Shown: positions 18,498-27,869 of the stretch, one piece after another
How the letters are laid out: every line of letters starts with the position of its first letter
Numbering within the stretch: position 1 is the stretch's first letter
Source of the DNA: Clostridia bacterium
GTDB taxonomy: Bacteria; Bacillota; Clostridia; Lachnospirales; Lachnospiraceae
Direction of reading: 5' to 3'
DNA length: 64,000 nt
Assembly (NCBI GenBank): GCA_910574475.1
Contig: CAJTAT010000010.1
Coordinates: forward strand, 1 to 64,000
Made by a program: the position numbers and the translations under genes
Notes under the pieces: generated by a model
Databases searched by the model: none
Told to the model about the DNA's origin: nothing
The model's input: the letters and a program-made list of their open reading frames with translations, nothing else

Positions 18498-19205
18498 CTA
18501 AGATTTCTGTTTTACATGCTTATTAATTTCATAAAATTCTGGATTTTTTTCCATTACAGTTATGATATCCTCCAACGTACATTCTTTTGGATTTAGCTTT
18601 GAAGCAATTGCATTTATAAGCTTCCAGTCTTCTTCTGTGTCCAATGTAAACCTATATTTCCCCATATCCTTATCCATTTCACAATAATTCACTTTTCCAT
18701 GTTCGTAAATATATGGGGCTACATGTTCATGTTCATATGGTGTTGTCGATTTAAAATAAGCTTCCTCTAAACTATCAAAGGAAAAAACCTCTGTTCCTAA
18801 CCCCAATGGTATCGTTGTTCCGCTGGTTACTAAATCATAATCATTTTGCATAAAAATATTGATTTCATGTTCCACAATCTCTGGATCGATAAACATATTA
18901 TCGGAACAGATCCTTGCAATATCCGTAATCTCATACTTTTTTGCTGCTTTATAATATCTTGACAATACATCATCATTATCTCCCCGATAAACAAGGGCTC
19001 CATATTTTTCACTTTCCGTAACAATCGCATCATCCATATCAAGTGTACTGGTTGCGACTATAATTGCATCCGCGTTTCTGACTTTTTTCAGACGCGAAAT
19101 CACATACCCCAGTACAGAAATGCCATTTACAGTCTTAAGCACTTTCCCTGGAAGCCGTGTAGAACCCATATGTGCCTGAATAATCAATCCAATCTTTTTT
19201 ACCAT
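18498..19205 (-). CDS. spsF: SpsF/NeuA-like cytidylyltransferase
   Basis: 235 residues from the ATG at 19203-19205, which is 9 bp after GGAGG; the ATG at 19212-19214 directly abuts that site. The start overlaps the SDR gene by 7 bp. The nucleotidyltransferase motif QAHMGSTRLPGKVL (residues 9-22) and RICSDNMFIDPE (near residue 100) place it in the SpsF family, which is related to acylneuraminate cytidylyltransferases. It probably activates the nonulosonic acid made by PseI as a CMP-sugar, filling the PseF step. No other CMP-sugar synthetase is seen in the window. Confidence 0.84.
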   Translation of the reverse strand: MVKKIGLIIQAHMGSTRLPGKVLKTVNGISVLGYVISRLKKVRNADAIIVATSTLDMDDAIVTESEKYGALVYRGDNDDVLSRYYKAAKKYEITDIARICSDNMFIDPEIVEHEINIFMQNDYDLVTSGTTIPLGLGTEVFSFDSLEEAYFKSTTPYEHEHVAPYIYEHGKVNYCEMDKDMGKYRFTLDTEEDWKLINAIASKLNPKECTLEDIITVMEKNPEFYEINKHVKQKS

Positions 19206-19996
19206 GCTGTCCATCCTCCATCTACAGCTATATTCTGTCCGTTCACATATTTACTTGCATCAGAAGCAAGAAATACTATGATTCCTTTTAAATCTTCCGG
19301 TTCACCAATACGCTTCAACGGAACTTTCTTTTCCAGATTATGGATAAACCCTTCCATTTTCTGAGTTTCTTTATTGGGAAAAGGCCCTGGGGAAATAGAA
19401 TTCGATCGTATCCCTTTTTCTCCATACACACAGGCAATATATTTGGTAAGCTGTATGACTGCGGCCTTTCCTACACCATAATTTGCAGGATTATTTTCTC
19501 CACTGTTTCCATAAATGCTCATATCCGGCGAAACGAGACCATACATGGATGCAATATTAATTATGTTTCCCGATTTCTGCTGCACCATATATGGAATGGC
19601 TGCCTGTGTTACTCTAAATGCACTATTGATTGTTCCATCTATTCCTTGGTTCCAGGCATCCGTTGTGTAATCCTCCAGACTTTGTACATTTCCTATAAAA
19701 TATGCATTATTGATCAGTACATCTATTCTACCTGTTTTCTCTTGAATAGTTCTAAATACCTTTTGAATGAGTTTAGTATCTGTTATATCAAATGGATAAC
19801 TTTCACAAACAGATCGTGCATATTTATCCTTTAGTTCCTCTGCCTTGGCTTTATTCTTCTGTGTATTCTGTCCAAGAATAAACAGCTCTGCTCCATAAGA
19901 TGCCAAGGCATCGCTCATAGCACTTCCCAGGTATCCAGCACCTCCGGTAATAATTATCGTTTTTCCTCGTAAATCAAATAAACTATGTGAATTCAA
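19199..19996 (-). CDS. SDR oxidoreductase of nonulosonate cluster (TTG start)
   Basis: 265 residues. The start appears to be TTG at 19994-19996, six bases after GGGAGG; the first downstream ATG would delete the cofactor-binding motif. Classical short-chain dehydrogenase features: TGGAGYLG (near residue 17), the structural NNA segment, a catalytic serine in NIASMYG, the YGVGK active site and a C-terminal NIAVDGGW. SDR proteins of this kind (PtmA-like) recur beside legionaminate and pseudaminate genes. Together with the aldo/keto reductase that ends 1 bp before it, it could oxidise and re-reduce a sugar carbon, producing an epimer. The pairing is seen; the reaction is inferred. Confidence 0.85.
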   Translation of the reverse strand: MNSHSLFDLRGKTIIITGGAGYLGSAMSDALASYGAELFILGQNTQKNKAKAEELKDKYARSVCESYPFDITDTKLIQKVFRTIQEKTGRIDVLINNAYFIGNVQSLEDYTTDAWNQGIDGTINSAFRVTQAAIPYMVQQKSGNIINIASMYGLVSPDMSIYGNSGENNPANYGVGKAAVIQLTKYIACVYGEKGIRSNSISPGPFPNKETQKMEGFIHNLEKKVPLKRIGEPEDLKGIIVFLASDASKYVNGQNIAVDGGWTAW

Positions 19997-19997
19997 T

Positions 19998-20864
19998 CTA
20001 TACCTCCCATAGACTTGGATTTAATATCTGCTCGCTGATTCCGTCTGCTATTCCAATCAATGCTTTTCGGCACGCTTCAAATTGATCTGCTTTTTTTACT
20101 ATTTCAAGATTATCCTTTAGCTGTTCTACTGTATCCACACCAAATACAACTTTATAGATCCCTTCATGTGTATAGCTAAATAGCATCGCAGCTTCTTCTA
20201 TAGAAAATCCATAATCATACACTATCGTTCTATACTTTTTTACATACATCTTAGCCGCATCTAATTTACTGGGTATATTATCTGGCTCCATTAAAATAAG
20301 GCCCTGCAAAAAAGAGCTTCTTGCAAAGACCTTTATATTATTTTTTTTAGCCACCTGAAAGAAATCTATATGATCAAGTCGCTGATCAAAAACGTTATAT
20401 GGAATTTGTATATAATCAACTATTCCATCCGAGACTATCTTAAGTGCATCCTGAGGTTCATAAACAGAAACTCCTATATGTTGTGCTAATCTCTGTTCTT
20501 TTATTTTCAATAATTCTGTCAACTGCAGCTTGTCATAATAATTCGAAGCATCATGTAGCAATAGTCCATCAACAGGTTCCTGCCCAAGTCTTGCTAATGA
20601 TTTTTTCATTTCCTCTATAAGTCCTGAATGTATCCTGGCATCTAACTTTGTAATTACATGCATCGTGCCATTATTTAAAACACCAGATTCTCCAATTAGT
20701 TTTTCAGCGCTTCCATATGCGCTTGCAGTATCCAAATATTTAATTCCACTTTTTAGAGCTGCCCGCAGTATCTGATATCCTTCCTTGCTAGTAGGCTGTC
20801 TTTTTATTTGATTATTGATTCCATAATTTAATCCCAGTTGCACCGTACCAAGGCAAAGGTTCAT
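19998..20864 (-). CDS. Aldo/keto reductase family protein
   Basis: 288 residues forming a TIM-barrel aldo/keto reductase. The catalytic tetrad is visible: Asp in YLDTASAYG with the Tyr five residues later, Lys in VITKLD and His in LLLHDA. The NADPH-binding C-terminal part (FARSSFLQGLILM; VVFGVDTVEQLKDNL) is present. The gene lies 19 bp after pseC and 1 bp before the SDR, in the order of the nonulosonate pathway. Aldo/keto reductases are found in several bacterial legionaminate-type clusters, where they are thought to set a stereocentre. The substrate here is probably a nucleotide sugar or a nonulosonate, by context only. Confidence 0.85.
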   Translation of the reverse strand: MNLCLGTVQLGLNYGINNQIKRQPTSKEGYQILRAALKSGIKYLDTASAYGSAEKLIGESGVLNNGTMHVITKLDARIHSGLIEEMKKSLARLGQEPVDGLLLHDASNYYDKLQLTELLKIKEQRLAQHIGVSVYEPQDALKIVSDGIVDYIQIPYNVFDQRLDHIDFFQVAKKNNIKVFARSSFLQGLILMEPDNIPSKLDAAKMYVKKYRTIVYDYGFSIEEAAMLFSYTHEGIYKVVFGVDTVEQLKDNLEIVKKADQFEACRKALIGIADGISEQILNPSLWEV

Positions 20865-20883
20865 TTTCTTCTATACCTTTCTA

Positions 20884-22080
20884 TTATCCACGATAATTTT
20901 CAATAATCTTCTTAACCGCATAAATAACACCCTCTACATCCTCGTCTGTCATCCTGGGATATAGAGGAATACTCATAATTCCCTGATATACTTCCTCTGC
21001 ATTGGGACACAGACCTTTTTTGTAACCTAAATGTTGATAATAAGGGAACCAGTAAACCGGTACATAATGAATCTGGCACTGAATATTCTCTGCTGCCATT
21101 GCATCAAAGAATTCTCTTCGTGTACAACTTAGCTTTGCTAAATCCAACTGGATGATATACAGGTGCCTGCAGGTATCCGATTCTGCTATCTCCTTCTGTA
21201 CAAGAATCTCTGGCAATGATTCAAATGCCTCATTGTATCTTTTTACGATTTCCTTCCTTCTTCCTGCAAATTTATCCAGCTTCTTTAACTGGCTTAAGAG
21301 CAACGCTGCCTGGAAATCTGTCATCCGGTAATTATACCCTAAAGAAACCTGCTCATAATACCAGGGGCCTTCATGAGGCGCTTCCTCCATCTCCTCTTCC
21401 TCATGGGTAATCCCATGGGTATGGGCAAGCACCAGCTTTTTGTAAAACGCTTCACTATTCATTGTGACAGCCCCACCCTCTCCTGATGTAATAGTTTTCA
21501 CCGGATGGAAGGAAAAACAGGTCATATCAGAAAGGCTTCCCACGGGTTGCCCCTCGTACTTCGTTCCTATGGCATGGGCTGCATCTTCAATCAGTATGAG
21601 ATGGTACTTGTCACACAATGCTCGGATTTCTCTAAACTTTACTGCCTGTCCTGTAAAATCCACAGCTATCACGGCCTTTGTCTTTTCTGTTATATGCTCC
21701 TCGATACTTTTGGGAGCGATATTATACGTCTCTGGATCAATGTCTGCAAACACTGGCCTTGCCCCACAATACAATATACAGTTAGCGCTTGCTGCAAAGG
21801 TGAGAGGTGTGGTAATTACCTCATCCCCTGGGCCAATACCTGCTGCTATACAGGCACAGTGTAAGGCTGCTGTCCCGTTGGAAACTGCCACTGCATATTT
21901 GGCTCCGGTATAGTCTGCCAGTGCCTTCTCTAATTCTGTAATTTTCGGCCCGCAGGTGACAAAGTCTCCTGTCAGGACTTTGCTGACAGCCTTTACATCC
22001 TCCTCATCAATCCATTGCCTTCCATAGTATAGTTTCTCTTTTCGAACAGGTGCTCCACCATTGATTGCTAATTTCTCCAT
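20884..22080 (-). CDS. pseC: UDP-4-amino-4,6-dideoxy-N-acetyl-L-altrosamine transaminase
   Basis: 398 residues from the ATG at 22078-22080, which has GAGGAG 13 bp upstream; the ATG seven codons earlier has no ribosome site. It is a PLP-dependent DegT-family enzyme with the PLP lysine in SFHPVKTITSGEGG (near residue 185), VAVSNGTAALHCA near residue 60 and the substrate-loop YNYRMTDFQAAL. It aminates the 4-keto product of PseB in the pseudaminate route. It follows pseB after a 44-bp gap that contains a small hairpin with a T-run. Confidence 0.88.
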   Translation of the reverse strand: MEKLAINGGAPVRKEKLYYGRQWIDEEDVKAVSKVLTGDFVTCGPKITELEKALADYTGAKYAVAVSNGTAALHCACIAAGIGPGDEVITTPLTFAASANCILYCGARPVFADIDPETYNIAPKSIEEHITEKTKAVIAVDFTGQAVKFREIRALCDKYHLILIEDAAHAIGTKYEGQPVGSLSDMTCFSFHPVKTITSGEGGAVTMNSEAFYKKLVLAHTHGITHEEEEMEEAPHEGPWYYEQVSLGYNYRMTDFQAALLLSQLKKLDKFAGRRKEIVKRYNEAFESLPEILVQKEIAESDTCRHLYIIQLDLAKLSCTRREFFDAMAAENIQCQIHYVPVYWFPYYQHLGYKKGLCPNAEEVYQGIMSIPLYPRMTDEDVEGVIYAVKKIIENYRG

Positions 22081-22111
22081 GATACACGTTTTACTCCTCA
22101 TTTTTTCGCAT

Positions 22112-22133
22112 AAAAAAAGAGCCTTTAATGCTC
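22112..22133 (-). terminator. Weak hairpin plus T-run between pseB and pseC
   Basis: Read on the minus strand, GAGC-ATTAAAG-GCTC is followed directly by seven T residues. The stem is only 4 bp and overlaps the pseB stop codon, so it would be a weak intrinsic terminator or attenuator. The operon clearly continues beyond it. Confidence 0.35.
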
Positions 22134-23120
22134 ATCTAAATCTGTTTTAAGCTTTTCTTGTAAATCTTCCACACTCAGCCACTCTGTATTGGTACCAGAA
22201 CTGTATTCAAACTCAGGTTCCACCAATTTTCCTCCTGGAATCACGTCTTTTTCTCCCCACCAATTGTAATGTGGATAAACAATAAAATGCTTTTCATACT
22301 CATAAGTATAAAGAGAATCTTCCCTTGTCACCATAATTTCATGGAGCTTCTCTCCTTCACGGATCCCCACTTCCGGCATCTTGCATCCTGGGAGCATAGC
22401 ATCAGCTAGATCAGTAATTTTAAAAGATGGTATCTTTGAGATAAAAGTTTCGCCGCCTCTGGCCTCTTCTAATGCCTTAATGACCAACTCCACTCCCTGT
22501 TCCAGGCTAATCCAGAAACGTGTCATTCTATAGTCTGTAATGGGCAGTTCCTTTCCACCATTATCGATAATATTCTGAAAGAAAGGAATGACTGAACCAC
22601 GGCTTCCTGCCACGTTTCCATAACGGACTACAGCAAAACGTGTCCCCTCAGCTCCACCATATGCATTTGCCGCGCAGAAGAGCTTATCGGATACCAGCTT
22701 GGTTCCTCCATAGAGGTTCACTGGGTTTACTGCTTTGTCCGTGCTTAATGCCACTACTTTTTTTACTCCTGCCGCAAGGGAAGCATTAATAACATTCATG
22801 GCCCCATTTACATTTGTTTTTATAGCCTCATTGGGGTTATATTCACAAGCCGGAACTTGTTTTAATGCCGCTGCATGAATCACATAATCCACACCCTTCA
22901 TTGCCATTTTCAGTCGTTCTTCATCACGAACATCTCCAATAAAAAAACGCAGCTTATTGTGGTGATCTTTATATTCATTATCCATAATAAACTGCTTGTA
23001 TTCATCTCTAGAATAAATAATTATTTTTTGTGGATTATAATGCTGCAAAACATAATTTACAAAATGATGGCCAAAAGAGCCTGTTCCGCCTGTTACTAAT
23101 ACTGTTTTGTTGTTAAGCAT
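22125..23120 (-). CDS. pseB: UDP-N-acetylglucosamine 4,6-dehydratase (inverting)
   Basis: 331 residues. The NAD(P)-binding motif VTGGTGSFGHHFV is at residues 8-20; STDKAVNPVNLYGGTK holds the active-site region and the tyrosine-lysine pair; RYGNVAGSRGSVIPFF matches PseB/FlaA1-type dehydratases. It converts UDP-GlcNAc to the 4-keto-6-deoxy-L-arabino sugar with inversion at C5, the first pseudaminate step. AGGAG precedes the ATG at 23118-23120. This gene begins the better-conserved, less A+T-rich pse block; the next gene upstream is much more A+T-rich. Confidence 0.93.
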   Translation of the reverse strand: MLNNKTVLVTGGTGSFGHHFVNYVLQHYNPQKIIIYSRDEYKQFIMDNEYKDHHNKLRFFIGDVRDEERLKMAMKGVDYVIHAAALKQVPACEYNPNEAIKTNVNGAMNVINASLAAGVKKVVALSTDKAVNPVNLYGGTKLVSDKLFCAANAYGGAEGTRFAVVRYGNVAGSRGSVIPFFQNIIDNGGKELPITDYRMTRFWISLEQGVELVIKALEEARGGETFISKIPSFKITDLADAMLPGCKMPEVGIREGEKLHEIMVTREDSLYTYEYEKHFIVYPHYNWWGEKDVIPGGKLVEPEFEYSSGTNTEWLSVEDLQEKLKTDLDEH

Positions 23121-23156
23121 AAATTTTTCTCCTATTTTATAGTTATAATTTTTATT

Positions 23157-24557
23157 TTAAGATTTTAAAATCTCTTCCACAATATTTTTTAGTGCGTTAC
23201 TTTTCCATATATACTCTGAATTCACCTTAATGGGGATGTCCTCCATGTCTACAATATATCTATAAATCTCTTCCACATCATTCGTCAACAATGTATGATA
23301 TTGCTTTGAAAATCTTCGCATATCGTCGCCTAATTGAGGACAATCAATAATAACTGTCTTTGTGTTAAATGCAACTCCCTCAAAAAGAGCTGTGGAATCA
23401 ACACCAATTTGCACTGTTGCTTTACTTAATAATTCATATATATTTAAATCGTTTCCCACTATTGAAATTCTAGAATCATGATAGTCCGAATGGATTCTAT
23501 CCCAGCTCAATACCTCATTTGGATGCAGCTTATATATAATTTTATAAGGATTAGAGAGTTTATTTTTTTCCAAAATATCACAAAGCTTCACTGCTGTAGG
23601 ATAAATAATATTTGCATAGGGCCCCTGTGAAATAAAAACAATAAGTCGCTCTTTTCTATTACTCTTATATTGATTTAGACTAGCTTCTAACATAATATTA
23701 CCACATGAGACAAATCGCTCTTTATTTGGATATTTTACACAATTTTTCCAATAGTCTCCAAACATCAACACCTTATCTGGAAAATATTCCAAATGTTCTT
23801 TCTTATAACTATATATAATATCATTTTCATTGGTGTATCCATGTTGTAGCTCAATCACTGATATATTTAAACTATGACATGCTTTTACCATCGCTGCATT
23901 AAATATTTCGTAACACGGGTAAAGTACTACCTTAGCCGGGCGATATTTCTTAAATTTATTTTGGTAATATGATTCTATTATTTTTTCAGAAATAACAGCA
24001 TGAATGATTTTATTTTTTATTAATAAATAAGATACCTCTACTCCCATAAATTTATTGAATTTGTTGTACCAAGTATCTAATTCACATTCGATCGCTCTTC
24101 CTAGCTTTGTAGGGACTGATTGTATCATTTTTATTAAAATACTTCTATGCAAATCCAATGAATCTGAAAACACTATACCACATTTACCTGAAAATGGATA
24201 ATGCATAAACTTGTTTGGCCTGTCAATCATAAAGCAGGCAGTTCCAAATTCCTGAGCTAATTGTTCTGCCTGAGAAATTCTTCTGCGTGCAGCACATATT
24301 ATAGTTTTTCCTTTTGCTAGCTTATAGGATTTTTTAAAAAAAGAATGATAAAGAAGAGAAAATCCCCCCTTTATCATTTTTATCCCTGAATAACTATCTA
24401 TAAAATCTGGATGTCTGTTTTCTATCTTTACCCTTAAATTTAGTACCTCTGTAAATAACGCCATACGAATCAGCTGCCAATAATGAACGCCTGCAATTGA
24501 CTTATCAAACATTTTATGCTGTTCTTCAAAATACAACATTAAATCTGAATCATTCAT
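23157..24557 (-). CDS. GT-B-like transferase, possible nonulosonate transferase
   Basis: 466 residues, no signal peptide and no clear membrane helix. I do not recognise a named family. The C-terminal half has the layout of GT-B transferases acting on surface polymers: IELQHGYTNENDI (about residue 230), YKLHPNEV (about residue 345) and DSTALFEGVAFNT (about residue 400). HP and Ser/Thr-rich motifs in this arrangement recall bacterial sialyltransferases, polysialyltransferases and CDP-glycerol glycerophosphotransferase-like proteins. Its position just upstream of pseB makes transfer of the CMP-nonulosonate a plausible function. It overlaps the upstream flippase gene by 8 bp and is strongly A+T-rich. 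Confidence 0.55.
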   Translation of the reverse strand: MNDSDLMLYFEEQHKMFDKSIAGVHYWQLIRMALFTEVLNLRVKIENRHPDFIDSYSGIKMIKGGFSLLYHSFFKKSYKLAKGKTIICAARRRISQAEQLAQEFGTACFMIDRPNKFMHYPFSGKCGIVFSDSLDLHRSILIKMIQSVPTKLGRAIECELDTWYNKFNKFMGVEVSYLLIKNKIIHAVISEKIIESYYQNKFKKYRPAKVVLYPCYEIFNAAMVKACHSLNISVIELQHGYTNENDIIYSYKKEHLEYFPDKVLMFGDYWKNCVKYPNKERFVSCGNIMLEASLNQYKSNRKERLIVFISQGPYANIIYPTAVKLCDILEKNKLSNPYKIIYKLHPNEVLSWDRIHSDYHDSRISIVGNDLNIYELLSKATVQIGVDSTALFEGVAFNTKTVIIDCPQLGDDMRRFSKQYHTLLTNDVEEIYRYIVDMEDIPIKVNSEYIWKSNALKNIVEEILKS

Positions 24558-25962
24558 TTTCTCTTATCCTTTTATATTGTCTAAAACAACTGTGTGCCAA
24601 AAATAACCCTAATACAACAATTAATATATATCTTAGTTCTATATAGCTGTAAATATAGGTACAAAGGATCACAATTATGATAGCTTCTGACATTCTACAA
24701 AAAATATGTTTATTATCTACTATTTTATAATTATTATATTTTTTTGTACTTAAATAATGAAAAATAACAATAAGTGCATTGCAGATAGCAGTTGTATATG
24801 CTGCTGCAATATATCCCAAAAGTAATATTCCAAAATAATTCATTATAATATTCAAAACGGTTACTACTACTGTAATAACAGAGATCATAAACGTCTTTTT
24901 CTCATAAAATTCTATGTTAACAAAAAAAAGATTTAAAAAATTATAATAGCACCCAAGCATTATGATAGGTATCAAAATTTGAGCATTTTGATATGCAGCT
25001 CCGCCAAGAATCAGGATAATTTCTGGTCCTAACAGACACAGTAGGATAAAGCATAAGGAAAATAGATCTACAAATATTTTAGATACTTCCTTTACTTCGT
25101 CAAATTTATTTTCCGATAATTTTCGATAAAACCATGGAACCCACGCATTATTTAGTGAATTTCTTAAAAGGGAAATAGCCAATGCACATGTGTATACAAC
25201 GCCATAAACAGCTGCATATTCTGAACCGCACATTGTATTTATCATTACTTTATCACTATTTCCTAGGATCATGCTAGCTAATGCATGTGGGACTACAGGT
25301 ATTCCTATTCTTAATGCATATTCTATATATAGTCTATTGATTTTTGCATGCGGCTGTTTAAATATCAATATAGCGATTGCACAACCCCAAATTACACTGT
25401 TAATAAGATTAGCGTAAATAATCATATCAAGCTTATTTTTATCAGAAAAAAAATAAATAAGCATAATTGGAGCAAGAACAGTTGATATTCCATAACCCAA
25501 AGTCAATATTGAGGAAGCTTTATATTTGAATTCGGCTCTTTCTTTAGCTTGATAAATGGGGATTAAAGAATAAACAGCCAAAATAATATATAATGCCCAA
25601 ATATATTTTTCATTAATATTAAACCAATTTGATGTTTTACTATAAAAAAAAATCAGCCATACTCCCGCTGTCATTAGTGGAAACAATACGCTTATGATTG
25701 TAACATTATATACATACGTATTAAATTCTTTATCTGACTTATAATCTGTTCTCGCCCTTAATATACTAGAATCCAAACATAGTGAAAAAAATAATACTAA
25801 TATATTCTGCCATGAAAAAAAATTAGTATATTGCCCAAACTCGCCTTTCGTTAATACTCTTGTATATATTGGAGTTAACAAAACTGTAATACCTTTTGCA
25901 ATTACACTGCTTAAGGTATACCAAATAGCAGAATGAATAGTCTTATAATTTAATTTATTCAT
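24550..25962 (-). CDS. Wzx-type polysaccharide flippase (copy 1 of the operon)
   Basis: 470 residues with 12-14 hydrophobic helices. The N-terminal KGITVLLTPIYTRVLTKGEF (from about residue 19) is the usual start of MOP-superfamily oligosaccharide flippases. It should translocate the undecaprenyl-linked repeat unit for the adjacent Wzy-like polymerase (25966-27267), 3 bp upstream. Like its neighbours it is very A+T-rich. It shares only family-level similarity with the second flippase at 2977-4434, so the two are not a recent duplication. Confidence 0.88.
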   Translation of the reverse strand: MNKLNYKTIHSAIWYTLSSVIAKGITVLLTPIYTRVLTKGEFGQYTNFFSWQNILVLFFSLCLDSSILRARTDYKSDKEFNTYVYNVTIISVLFPLMTAGVWLIFFYSKTSNWFNINEKYIWALYIILAVYSLIPIYQAKERAEFKYKASSILTLGYGISTVLAPIMLIYFFSDKNKLDMIIYANLINSVIWGCAIAILIFKQPHAKINRLYIEYALRIGIPVVPHALASMILGNSDKVMINTMCGSEYAAVYGVVYTCALAISLLRNSLNNAWVPWFYRKLSENKFDEVKEVSKIFVDLFSLCFILLCLLGPEIILILGGAAYQNAQILIPIIMLGCYYNFLNLFFVNIEFYEKKTFMISVITVVVTVLNIIMNYFGILLLGYIAAAYTTAICNALIVIFHYLSTKKYNNYKIVDNKHIFCRMSEAIIIVILCTYIYSYIELRYILIVVLGLFLAHSCFRQYKRIRENE

Positions 25963-25965
25963 TTT

Positions 25966-27267
25966 TTATCTACCTCTATCAGACACAAAGTCTTTTAAAA
26001 AGGCTACATATATCACCACTGCCCATGTAAAATAGTTGGACAAAATTGCTCCTGATGATTGTGAGGAAATTAATATAAATGAAATTCCAAATACAATTTT
26101 CAGCCAAATAATGCGATTTGAATTGATATGTTTTATTGCTCTGAAACCAAACATAATTAATTTTGCATAGCAAAAGATAGCGAAATATCCCATTTCACAT
26201 AAAAATTGTATAGTTATATTATGCATGGACTTAGCTGTTCCCAGAAAAAACTGCGGTTTTTCCAGCATGTATATAGAATTTTGCCATCCAATACCCAAAA
26301 AAAATGAATGAGAAAGCTCTTTTAATCCGAAAATAATTGCATTTGCTCTGACAATCTCAGATCCAAATCCTTTTAGTGGATGAAGCGTAAAAATTGCTTT
26401 CAGTCCCCCTCCCACAAGCTCATTTAATGAAATTGTATAATCTCTAAAATGAAACTCTATTTTTAACATAAATATTGCCACTATTACGCCAAAGACAAAA
26501 AATAATCCTAAAGCAACAAAAAGCCAACTTGATAATCTCACTTTGTTTTGACGATTACATAATGCCTTATAAAAGATGAAAAGTAAAAAAGCCAATACCA
26601 GCCCTAATAAGCTTAGCTTTGCATCATTTACATAAATGATAATAAAAATAATTGCAGCTTTTATCCCATCTTTCCTCTTTTTTAAGAAAAAAAATCTATA
26701 TAAATATATGACTGCCATACATGCTATTGCTTGCGACAGCTCATTTTCATTCCAAAAATAAAATGTAATTGTATGGCCGCGATCCGGCAAATGCGGCATT
26801 GAATATGGAATACTATACTGTATTAATCCAAATATAATAACGACAAGAGTGTTTATATCCAGAAAGGAAAAAAAGCATTTAGAAAAATTTTTTTCTGTAA
26901 TTGTTAAATATTTGATAATAACAAATTCAACCAATAAGTATAACAGAAACATATATCCTGATAAATCAATATGATTATAAAGTATAGAAGCTAATAAACT
27001 ATAACATACAAAGACAGCAAAAAAAACAATTGCATTTTTCATTTGCTTCATATACTTCAAACAGATATACAAAAATATAAAAGGTGAAATGAGCCTATAA
27101 ATTGTCGATGCCCCGCTTTCTGTTAACCTTAATGTCGCGTTCATAAATGATGTTATCAGAGTTATATAACAAAATAATTTTATATAATCTGTTATATTTT
27201 TTATACAATATACTTTAATTTTATTATAGTCTCTTATTTTAACTGTATTATTTAAAATAACTTTCAC
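25966..27267 (-). CDS. Wzy/O-antigen-polymerase-like membrane protein
   Basis: 433 residues with about 10-12 hydrophobic helices and a larger extracytoplasmic loop in the second half, the topology of Wzy polymerases and O-antigen ligases. It lies directly before the Wzx gene, as is usual for a Wzx/Wzy-dependent pathway, and would polymerise repeat units outside the membrane. Sequence conservation in this family is low, so the call rests on topology and position. The start is uncertain: the longest reading begins with GTG at 27265-27267, directly against AGAGG rather than at normal spacing. Confidence 0.72.
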   Translation of the reverse strand: MKVILNNTVKIRDYNKIKVYCIKNITDYIKLFCYITLITSFMNATLRLTESGASTIYRLISPFIFLYICLKYMKQMKNAIVFFAVFVCYSLLASILYNHIDLSGYMFLLYLLVEFVIIKYLTITEKNFSKCFFSFLDINTLVVIIFGLIQYSIPYSMPHLPDRGHTITFYFWNENELSQAIACMAVIYLYRFFFLKKRKDGIKAAIIFIIIYVNDAKLSLLGLVLAFLLFIFYKALCNRQNKVRLSSWLFVALGLFFVFGVIVAIFMLKIEFHFRDYTISLNELVGGGLKAIFTLHPLKGFGSEIVRANAIIFGLKELSHSFFLGIGWQNSIYMLEKPQFFLGTAKSMHNITIQFLCEMGYFAIFCYAKLIMFGFRAIKHINSNRIIWLKIVFGISFILISSQSSGAILSNYFTWAVVIYVAFLKDFVSDRGR

Positions 27268-27283
27268 CCTCTCGTATAAAAAT

Positions 27284-27778
27284 CTAGAAAAAGCATTCCG
27301 CTTCCTTTAAGCTTTTATAATGCTCTTTATCACGATATTTAAAAGGAATAGCCGGATGTCCTCCTGCAATTGCCAATGCTGGAATATCTTTGCATACAAC
27401 ACTTCCCGCCTGTATCACTACTCCCTCTCCAATTGTTACTCCTCCCAGGATAATTACCGCCTCCCCGATCCAGACATTATCACCAATCCTTACTTCCCTT
27501 GAGTAAGAAGTATTATCGTATGGCAGAGCTTCTCCTCCATCATAATTATGAAATGTTGTAAGAATCCTGATGTTTTTTCCTGAATGAAAGTTATTTCCAA
27601 TTACAACATTGCCTTCTCCCGAAATTCTTATTCCATTAAAATGGCAATTGCTTCCTATTTGGGTAGCAGATGTAAATTGACTATAAAAATTGACTCTACA
27701 CCTATTTCCATGTGCAATTCCTCTCAATGAATATAATGTAAAAAACTTTGAAATCAATAATTTAATAAATTCTCTCAT
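27284..27778 (-). CDS. Hexapeptide-repeat O-acetyltransferase
   Basis: 164 residues. Left-handed beta-helix repeats (FNGIRISGEGNVVIGNNFHS, IGDNVWIGEAVIILGG, IGEGVVIQAGSVV) span about residues 45-145, and the C-terminal AGGHPAIPFKYRD is typical of the CysE/LacA/NodL acetyltransferase group. It probably O-acetylates a sugar of the repeat unit, using acetyl-CoA in the cytoplasm. GGGAG precedes the ATG at 27776-27778. It is in the A+T-rich block between a family 2 glycosyltransferase and the polymerase. Confidence 0.83.
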   Translation of the reverse strand: MREFIKLLISKFFTLYSLRGIAHGNRCRVNFYSQFTSATQIGSNCHFNGIRISGEGNVVIGNNFHSGKNIRILTTFHNYDGGEALPYDNTSYSREVRIGDNVWIGEAVIILGGVTIGEGVVIQAGSVVCKDIPALAIAGGHPAIPFKYRDKEHYKSLKEAECFF

Positions 27779-27869
27779 TTATGTATCTCCCAAGCAATAT
27801 TCAATATCTTTTCTTTATATTTAAAACTTCTCGAAAAGTATCTTACAAACCACTGATATTTTCCCCTGC

